A stretch of DNA of 64,000 bases. Origin: Solen grandis (taxonomy: Eukaryota; Mollusca; Bivalvia; Adapedonta; Solenidae). Below, piece after piece: positions 61,163 through 64,000 of the stretch. Made by a program: the position numbers and the translations under genes. The notes beneath the pieces are model-generated. The model worked only from the letters and a program-made list of their open reading frames with translations, made no database searches and was not told the origin of the DNA. The stretch covers positions 57,481,608 through 57,545,607 of the forward strand of contig CM037777.1 in NCBI GenBank assembly GCA_021229015.1, given 5' to 3'. Numbering within the stretch: the first letter of the stretch is position 1; every line of letters starts with the position of its first letter.

Positions 61163-62391
61163 TTTTTATTTTTTTTGGGGGGGGGGGGGGGGGGAAAAAA
61201 ATATTCAAACAGTGCAATATGTAATAATTTTCCCGAGCACTTTCGACTATACAGTCTTCATCAGAGGAGTGTCAGAATGACTATGAATTCAAAACATTAA
61301 CTGTAAGAAAAATTATGACGTCATTAAGCACTTATGACGTTAATTATATATATGTTGCAAGTTTGTAGTCATCATTATTGAGTTATCATTCTTGTGTACT
61401 GCACTCAGACCAATGAGATCTATCTACTATAAATGTTTAAGGCAACACTTCAAATACTTTACAAGTTATGCACCACACAAGAATTAAATCAAAAAAAATA
61501 AACAAAGGGAAATAACTCCAAAAATACAACAGTTATCATTCTTGCACAATGCACTCCATGAGATCTTTCCACCTGTGAGGTTTCAAAGTAATACCTCAAA
61601 TACTTTTCGTGTTATGCTCCAGACAAAAATGAAGTCTGAGTATCAACAAAGGGCAATAACTCAAGGAAAAAGAGAAACAGAGTTATCATTCATGTGCACT
61701 GCACTCAGACCATTGAGATCTATGAAGTTTCAAGTCAACACCTCAAATACGTTTCGAGTTATGCCCCAGACAAAAATTAAGTCTGAAAATCAACAAAGGG
61801 AAATAACTCAGAAAATATTAAAGTCAGAGTTATCATTCTTGTGCACTGCACTCCACCTCAATGTGATCTATCCATGTTTTAAGTTTCAAGGTGATACCTC
61901 AAATACTTTTTGAGTTATGGTCCGGACAAAAATAAAATCTCAGAATCAACAAAGGGTAATAACTCAGAAAATACGAAAGTCAGAGTTATCATTCTTGTGC
62001 ACTGCACTCCACCTCAATGTGATCTATCCATGTTTTAAGTTTCAAGGTGATACCTCAAATACTTTTCGAGTTATGCTCCGGACAAGAAAGTGTGACGCCG
62101 ACGACGCCGACGACGACGACGACGCCGACGGACAAAGTGATCCCTATGTGTCTGCCATGCTATGCAGGCGACACAAAAAGGATGTGTGTAGCTTCCTTTA
62201 TGAACACACTGTCAAAGTAAAATTGGTCTGTCATCAAGTGAAAGATAATAAGAAAAAAAAAAGTGCATGCAATTATCAAGTCTCACTCACATCTCGGAGG
62301 ATCAGGCCATGACTGACCCCTGGGGACAGTTTGATGATGATGTCCAGTACTGACCAGCTCTGTCTCCATACTGCTTCCATGTCTTCCTTGT
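45410..62391 (-). CDS. PDZD8: PDZD8-like ER membrane tether (gene span, 16 exons, 5' end outside window)
   Basis: PDZD8 is an ER-resident lipid-transfer/tether protein (SMP domain) acting at ER-mitochondria and ER-late endosome contacts. The 16 exons found here have GT/AG borders with agreeing phases throughout and encode about 779 residues. In order: the segment before PDZ, a PDZ domain split over four exons, a polar linker, a C2-like domain (EPEWNEEFEFD), a C1 zinc finger (H-x12-C-x2-C ... CNVCRMMCHKKC), a basic/Ser-Pro linker, and a C-terminal helical region with VHYCAGLQ. Human PDZD8 is about 1150 residues with PDZ near 370 (from memory), so about 365 N-terminal residues (membrane anchor, SMP) should lie beyond 64000. 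Family assignment rests on domain order and C-terminal resemblance. Confidence 0.85.
45765..45900 (+). mobile_element. SINE-like repeat, family B
   Basis: 'gttcaaatccgtgacc', 'catccaatccaggaaccctc', 'aagttgcaagaa', 'ttgtttcccaatcaatgtaa' and 'aataagat' match family B. Lies in a PDZD8 intron. Confidence 0.6.
46142..46270. repeat. Hairpin related to MITE family 1
   Basis: 'cagtataaaacctgatca' pairs with 'ttgatctggttttatactg', the same 'ataaaacc-gatca' core as the MITE hairpin. The TTAA-flanked CCCTTTCCC ends are not present. Either a diverged relative or a different family. Confidence 0.5.
46326..46515 (-). CDS. PDZD8: PDZD8-like, exon with C-terminal coiled coil
   Basis: 190 bp, phase 0 in and phase 1 out. 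Encodes ITKLQDTIDKESEYKSELTR, then EKCDEKMDALMMMMVHYCAG and LQHCLG. Heptad-like and charged, matching the Rab7-interacting coiled-coil region of PDZD8 by position. Confidence 0.85.
46961..47113 (-). CDS. PDZD8: PDZD8-like, exon before coiled coil
   Basis: 153 bp, phase 0 on both sides; acceptor 'gttgtcag', donor 'atg|gtgagg'. Encodes ILDDDSDEEIMARSRHQ to RKKTLDDM, an acidic then helical segment. Confidence 0.85.
47168..47380 (+). repeat. 69-bp tandem repeat, three copies
   Basis: Unit includes 'cagaatgtttttgttcaaat', 'atttttacttcatgtctcac' and 'ttgttaaatgcattgtct'. Three nearly identical copies. Because 69 is a multiple of three, a spurious repetitive frame appears; it is in a PDZD8 intron, antisense, and not a gene. 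Confidence 0.9.
47865..48614. mobile_element. Non-autonomous DNA transposon with ~20-bp terminal inverted repeats
   Basis: Left end 'agaccatagatagtgtgca', right end the inverse of 'agaccatgtatagtgtgca' (two differences). About 750 bp without coding potential. A second internal copy of the terminal block 'tgtgcacaccccctacttta' lies near 48551. It sits just beyond the exon at 48653. Confidence 0.7.
48653..48813 (-). CDS. PDZD8: PDZD8-like, Ser/Pro-rich exon
   Basis: 161 bp, phase 1 in, phase 0 out (donor CGG|GTATGT). Encodes PTSGRISPSPSPSRSPVRSP followed by FAVMSEMSDGSLTVGG and SSTSIGGSDR. Disordered, phosphorylation-prone linker after the C1 domain. Confidence 0.85.
49037..50539. mobile_element. 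Mutator-like foldback element, 47-bp TIRs, 10-bp target duplication
   Basis: Perfect inverted repeats at 49037-49083 and 50493-50539 (starting TGGAAGGGAATCGCCGCC). They are flanked on both sides by TAAAGTACTA (49027-49036 and 50540-50549). A 9-10 bp duplication is typical of MULE transposons. Subterminal regions are full of 'aacttctaact' blocks. No transposase. A second element (49418-50179) is nested inside. Confidence 0.85.
49418..50179. mobile_element. Nested foldback element with TTCGCCC arrays
   Basis: Six TTCGCCC motifs at irregular spacing on the left (49418-49512) and six inverted GGGCGAA-type motifs on the right (50089-50179; one is degenerate, 'gggcaaa'), around an AT-rich 575-bp core. 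Arrays of short inverted motifs at both ends resemble Foldback-type elements. No coding potential. Confidence 0.7.
50911..51077 (-). CDS. PDZD8: PDZD8-like, basic linker exon
   Basis: 167 bp, phase 2 in, phase 1 out (donor 'aaca|gtgagt'). Encodes EGPRVAGRVTEPWAAPVRGG, then LFRKFKSKEQPSLPLNIPN. Markedly GC-rich relative to the intron. Confidence 0.85.
51078..52266 (-). other. PDZD8 intron
   Basis: AT-rich intron between donor 'ccac|gtgagt' and acceptor 'gttaccag'. No repeat or exon identified. Confidence 0.6.
52267..52361 (-). CDS. PDZD8: PDZD8-like, C1 domain exon 2
   Basis: 95 bp, phase 0 in, phase 2 out (CAC|GTGAGT). Encodes IWLKGALQCNVCRMMCHKKC and then AEKCQAQTWCT: the second half of a C1 zinc finger with C-x2-C-x4-H-x2-C and following cysteines. 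The spacing to the last cysteine (x9 rather than x7) departs slightly from the classic pattern. Confidence 0.85.
52642..52717 (-). CDS. PDZD8: PDZD8-like, C1 domain exon 1
   Basis: 76 bp, phase 2 in, phase 0 out (AAG|GTATGT). Encodes PEDGKHNFIPRQLPSGTYC and NFCGKK: the H-x12-C-x2-C start of the C1 zinc finger. Confidence 0.85.
52937..53178 (+). mobile_element. TTAA-flanked MITE, family 1, copy 4
   Basis: A 234-bp element (52941-53174) between TTAA repeats, termini CCCTTTCCCTCATA perfect, hairpin intact. Lies about 140 bp from the exon at 53320 inside a PDZD8 intron; the readable frame from the exon runs through the intron and ends in the MITE by chance. Confidence 0.9.
53320..53502 (-). CDS. 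PDZD8: PDZD8-like, end of C2-like domain
   Basis: 183 bp, phase 2 on both sides. Encodes RTKVPLSGHPGFDRNICQGD, then ITLSFIHIPFKKLEKQEKRE and an Ile/Pro-rich end. GDITLSFIHIP looks like the last strand of a C2 domain. The donor AAAGA|GTTAGT was chosen because only its phase joins the next exon in frame (giving KD-PEDGK). Confidence 0.75.
53950..54056 (-). CDS. PDZD8: PDZD8-like, C2-like domain exon
   Basis: 107 bp, phase 0 in, phase 2 out. Encodes VSIPLADIVAGCLLTGQGD, then AQYTVYLQSPEETITA. The acceptor is 'atgcag' immediately followed by 'gtgagt', which looks like a donor but is read as coding VS. Confidence 0.8.
54330..54560 (-). mobile_element. SINE-like repeat, family C (inverted)
   Basis: Shares 'cattatcctgacac', 'caatcctggaact', 'tagaatcaaacccat' and 'gaccactcagccaatgg' with copies at 55925 and 58085. 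On the - strand the last two blocks read as a tRNA-like A box and B box. Lies in a PDZD8 intron. Confidence 0.65.
54625..54828 (-). CDS. PDZD8: PDZD8-like, C2-like domain core exon
   Basis: 204 bp, phase 0 on both sides. Encodes EPEWNEEFEFDCADEDQYVN and ICVWCR, followed by an insert rich in Ser/Arg and then LLQYEVQTKIGF. PEWNEEFEF is the conserved C2 NPxWNExFxF signature. Confidence 0.85.
54945..55245 (+). repeat. ~36-bp minisatellite
   Basis: About eight units of 'gatggactttatgttgataa' plus 'atatgtgtgtatgga', diverging towards both ends. Confidence 0.85.
55478..55576 (-). CDS. PDZD8: PDZD8-like, linker exon before C2-like domain
   Basis: 99 bp, phase 0 on both sides. Encodes KVDVDNNTPPGEATQLSDRR and TAETKTREVVFSR. 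The donor AGG|GTTGGT is weak; it was chosen because it gives the REVVFSR-EPEWNEE strand expected of a C2 domain. Confidence 0.75.
55665..55835 (-). mobile_element. SINE-like repeat, family B (inverted)
   Basis: Read on the - strand: 'ggttgcaggtttaaacccc', 'aagatctctcaagg', 'caaagtactggtacaaccca', 'gttgtataagtttgtctcc'. Confidence 0.65.
55925..56190 (-). mobile_element. SINE-like repeat, family C (inverted)
   Basis: 'cacattattttgacactggg', 'ccaatcagtcctac' (duplicated), 'gcagggaattgaaccacaac' (B-box-like) and 'aactttgccaccaagtc' (A-box-like) on the - strand. Ends about 60 bp from the exon at 56254. Confidence 0.65.
56254..56667 (-). CDS. PDZD8: PDZD8-like, polar linker exon
   Basis: The largest exon seen, 414 bp, phase 0 on both sides. 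Encodes ADEKGPITDGIDDQEDFVNI, then a Lys/Ser-rich stretch (SHKNNDKSNRKKAQALLMSG), PVPRRKSTTSEEDIKVV, RSQSAKSSPQ and QRAHSDTSLNK. Disordered linker between the PDZ and C2-like domains with several RxxS-type phosphorylation sites. Confidence 0.85.
56755..57060 (+). mobile_element. SINE-like repeat, family B with internal 30-32 bp expansion
   Basis: The head has an exact B box 'gggttcgaacccc', then 'ccatgactttcccagg'. The next segment 'gaatttcctaggtgcaatct' plus 'agaaactactga' is repeated about five times (56848-57028) before the usual 'gataagtata' tail. Confidence 0.8.
57075..57180 (+). mobile_element. Short element related to 60981-62180
   Basis: 'gtgttctttggaacacatgt', '(acag)n', 'aaagtgatccctatgtgtc' and 'caggtgacacc' match the two ends of the long element at 60981-62180, with the tandem units absent. 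Confidence 0.65.
57688..57769 (-). CDS. PDZD8: PDZD8-like, end of PDZ domain
   Basis: 82 bp, phase 2 in, phase 0 out. Encodes LSLRVRRHIDRFLPEELPFE and GPPINLE. LSLRVRR is the last PDZ strand. Confidence 0.8.
58085..58275 (-). mobile_element. SINE-like repeat, family C (inverted)
   Basis: 'cattatcctgacaccggg', 'agtcctggaattaccctta', 'ccaggaatcaaacacat' and 'agccactctgccaatgg'. Same order and orientation as 54330 and 55925. Confidence 0.65.
58553..58635 (-). CDS. PDZD8: PDZD8-like, PDZ domain central exon
   Basis: 83 bp, phase 0 in, phase 2 out (AAT|GTGAGT). Encodes GDIVDHINNVRVLSVKHAF and KEIRNGGE, the GD-I-x-x-I-N core and following helix of a PDZ domain. Confidence 0.85.
58760..59060. repeat. 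Degenerate ~30-bp tandem repeat
   Basis: About nine loose units of 'agggccctggcacttgcata' plus 'aaactaata'. In a PDZD8 intron, ending about 70 bp from the next exon. Confidence 0.8.
59128..59223 (-). CDS. PDZD8: PDZD8-like, PDZ domain exon
   Basis: 96 bp, phase 0 on both sides. Encodes QTPGEKSYNNKKRVVVESVL and PDSPASIADIQK. VVVESVLPDSPAS-ADIQKGD is a typical PDZ middle. Confidence 0.85.
59305..60860 (-). mobile_element. Decayed hAT-type transposon
   Basis: Ends TAGGGCTGTGCA (left) and, inverted, TAGAGGTGTAAC (right), near the hAT terminal consensus. They are flanked by ataataat and gggataat, a poor 8-bp target duplication. Subterminal DNA is full of 'gcgatgc' and 'cacgatac' blocks. It holds a broken BED-hAT transposase (59652-60240). 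Inserted in a PDZD8 intron. Confidence 0.75.
59652..60240 (-). pseudogene. hAT transposase fragment (BED finger, ZBED-like), frameshifted
   Basis: On the - strand: WQHFGYL, then after a frame change ICKICKS...TNLNTHLLRKHG (a BED zinc finger, C-x2-C and H-x4-H), a 'SQPTLLTM' linker, and 'RPFNVVKT'. After a second frame change near 59915 come LEPRYTLPTR and WLTSDGWASRSTISYETVTC, the start of the RNase H-like core. Most of the catalytic core and the C-terminal dimerisation domain are absent. Two frameshifts and the truncation make it inactive. Confidence 0.8.
60981..62180 (+). mobile_element. Long element with ~150-bp internal tandem units
   Basis: Left 'tgtgtcgcctgcat' is inverted at the right end as 'atgcaggcgacaca'. 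Five units start with 'gagttatcattcttgtgcac' at about 61381, 61531, 61681, 61830 and 61983 (period about 150 bp). A (GAC)n tract (62092-62130) precedes 'aaagtgatccctatgtgtc'. No transposase. The open frames over the units are repeats, not genes. A tandem-free relative is at 57075. Confidence 0.75.
61121..61200 (+). repeat. (CA)n(TA)n microsatellite with T and G homopolymers
   Basis: (CA)8, (TA)12, T-rich tract and about 20 consecutive G followed by A-run, inside the element at 60981. Confidence 0.9.
62291..62391 (-). CDS. PDZD8: PDZD8-like, first exon visible in window
   Basis: 101 bp; acceptor 'tttgtgcag', phase 1 in; donor 'cgagat|gtgagt', phase 0. Encodes KEDMEAVWRQSWSVLDIII and KLSPGVSHGLILRD, leading into the PDZ domain. 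An upstream exon ending in phase 1 is required and was not found up to 64000. Confidence 0.8.
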
Positions 62392-62439
62392 CTGCACAAA
62401 CACATTCAAACATGGTCAGGTAAACACATATAGTATACA

Positions 62440-63090
62440 TACATTTGATGATGGTTAGGTACATGGTCAAGTGATCACATACAATATACTCATATCCATA
62501 TGTGAATATGGTCAAGTGAATACATGCAGTATACTCATATTCTTGTAAACACAGTCAGGTGAACACATACAATATACTCATATACACATGTGAACATGGT
62601 CAAGTGAATACATGCAGTATACTCATATACTTGTGAACACAGTCAAGTGAACACATACAGTTTACTCATATACACAAGTAATTATGCTAAAGTGAATACA
62701 TGCAGTATACTCATATACTTGTGAACACAGTCAGGTGAACACATACAATATACTCATATACACATTTGAACATGGTCAAGCGAATACATGCAGTATACTC
62801 ATATCCATATGTGAATATGGTCAAGTGAACACATACAGAATACTCATATACACATGTGAACATGGTCAAGTGAACACATGCAGTATACTCATATCCATAT
62901 GTGAATATGGTCAAGTGAACACATACAGAATACTCATATACACATGTGAACATGGTCAAGTGAACACATACAGAATACTCATATACACATGTGAACATGG
63001 TCAAGTGAACACATGCAGTATACTCATATACATGTGAACATGGTCAAGTGAACACATACAGAATACTCATATACACATGTGAACATGGTC
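62440..63090. repeat. 45-bp minisatellite, about 14 copies
   Basis: Unit 'actcatatacacatgtgaac' plus 'atggtcaagtgaacacat' and 'acagaat'. As 45 is divisible by three, long repetitive frames appear on both strands; they are artefacts. Intron of PDZD8, or upstream of the last exon seen. Confidence 0.9.
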
Positions 63091-63118
63091 AAGGAAACAT
63101 CAACAATCCGTTCCGTAC

Positions 63119-63172
63119 CCCCCCCCCCCCCCCCCCGAAAAAAAACATATCCGAAAAAAAAAAAAAAAAAAA
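63119..63172. repeat. C and A homopolymer block
   Basis: About 18 C, then A-runs of 8 and 19. Confidence 0.9.
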
Positions 63173-64000
63173 TAACATTGATATTTTCAATCAACATACC
63201 CTGAATCATTTGCAGTGTGAAAATAGATCTTTTATTATATTTCAGCATCCTGTTGGCATAATAAGGTATTTTTCTGCAATATTTACCTCTACGAAATCGA
63301 AAGTTTGTTTACCGGAAGTGCATGTATATGACGGTCTGTATATGACTCTAACGAATCAATAAATTGTTGGAAGCAGTCGTTTTGGTGTTGTTTATTATGT
63401 GCCTTTGTGTTTATATATTTTTTTTGTCAATAACTTTTATTCATTTGTGATTATTTTTTTTATTTAAATGCGTTGTGCTGCAGCTAGCCACTACCATGTG
63501 TGTAAGTAAGTAAGTAGCGTTCGCCCCTGTGCCACGTCGAGGCCCAGCTTATTTTTGTTCTTACAAATTACAAATTAATAAGGAGATCAAACATTTTGAT
63601 TAGCCTTTGATATTGTCATTAATTACCGCATTTAAAAGTCGACCGGTTACAGTTTGCAAACAAGCAATGGTCCATTATTACGGCATAGATAATTACACGG
63701 CACCGTCCAAATAACCGCGAAGTACAAACCGTCGGATTCATCTTAACTGCCCAATAATGACCTAGACGGGTGTCCCTGCCTGACCCCCACTGACACCTGC
63801 CCCGAGGACACACCGGAAATTCAAGAAGTAGGTCAATTGGTGTGTAAGAGGGACTATTATGAACCGTTTGGACCGATTTTGAAAGTTTTAGACGAGGATT
63901 ATGGATTTTTTTTCGACCGATTTTTTTGGTACTTTTTGAAATCTGAACCGGTCGATTGAGATCAAAATCGGTCAAAACCGGTAAAAAATCGGTTTTTAGG
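63173..64000. other. No gene recognised; non-repetitive, partly GC-richer end
   Basis: 63490-63540 has 'gtaagtaagtaagtag' followed by a GC-richer stretch. 63619-63975 is open on the - strand (118 codons), but I recognise no domain and no splice context. 63890-64000 clusters 'atcggt', 'accggt' and 'gaccgattt' motifs. The missing N-terminal exons of PDZD8 were not found here. Confidence 0.4.

Noticed and set aside
61381..62085. Regular direct repeats resembling a CRISPR-like array
   Set aside because: Whole ~150-bp units repeat without unique spacers, in an animal genome, within a transposable element.
61542..62312. Two frames of 123 and 131 codons with matching segments
   Set aside because: They follow the ~150-bp tandem units and (GAC)n tract of a mobile element.
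62711..63037. Long repetitive frames on both strands (15-residue periods)
   Set aside because: Produced by a 45-bp minisatellite whose length is a multiple of three.
63619..63975. 118-codon - strand frame as N-terminal PDZD8 exon
   Set aside because: No SMP or membrane segment and no donor in the phase required by the exon at 62391.

Overview
This is a gene-poor stretch of an animal nuclear genome. The introns are long, have GT/AG borders and are AT-rich. The intergenic DNA is full of tRNA-derived SINEs, small foldback transposons, minisatellites and long elements with internal ~150-170 bp tandem units. That repeat style, together with intron-poor protocadherins whose ectodomain sits in one large exon, points to a bivalve mollusc. 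From memory the repeat families look like those of venerid clams, but I could not search.

Three genes can be reconstructed. (1) A protocadherin on the + strand (12323-20259, 3 coding exons): signal peptide, seven cadherin repeats, one membrane span and a cytoplasmic tail carried partly by two downstream exons. As read here, the first exon is broken by one extra A at 14867-14870; without it the frame runs cleanly into a perfect splice donor at 15023. (2) A second protocadherin on the - strand (32900-40468, 4 coding exons seen). Its last cadherin repeat, membrane span and tail are present, but roughly 1.9 kb of ectodomain is lost in a 100-N assembly gap (40469-40568). The two protocadherins are convergent, share a phase 0-to-1 tail exon with a DSGxGGS motif, and both carry an RVxF-type protein phosphatase 1 docking motif. 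(3) The C-terminal two thirds of a PDZD8-like ER tether gene on the - strand (45410-62391, 16 exons assembled here with consistent phases): PDZ domain, linker, C2-like domain, C1 zinc finger, Ser/Pro linker and C-terminal coiled coil. Its N-terminal membrane anchor and SMP domain should lie beyond 64000.

Layout: 1-12240 is the upstream region of protocadherin 1, with SINEs, two TTAA-flanked MITEs and a possible 5' exon/promoter near 4.7-5.6 kb. 12.2-20.3 kb is protocadherin 1. 20.3-32.9 kb is intergenic or 3' UTR DNA with many repeats. 32.9-40.5 kb is protocadherin 2. 40.6-45.4 kb is the gap edge, a tandem-unit element and AT-rich DNA. 45.4-62.4 kb is PDZD8, whose introns hold SINEs, a Mutator-like element with 47-bp inverted repeats, a decayed hAT transposon and several minisatellites. 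62.4-64 kb is minisatellite and unassigned sequence.

I did not find a new multi-gene system. The most interesting signals are the delta1-protocadherin-like features of the two cadherin genes, the frameshift, a symmetric cassette exon, and a young TTAA-specific MITE family with an internal ~33-bp-arm hairpin and a visible paralogous empty site. Exon borders come from reading splice sites and phases by eye; no transcript or homology search was available.
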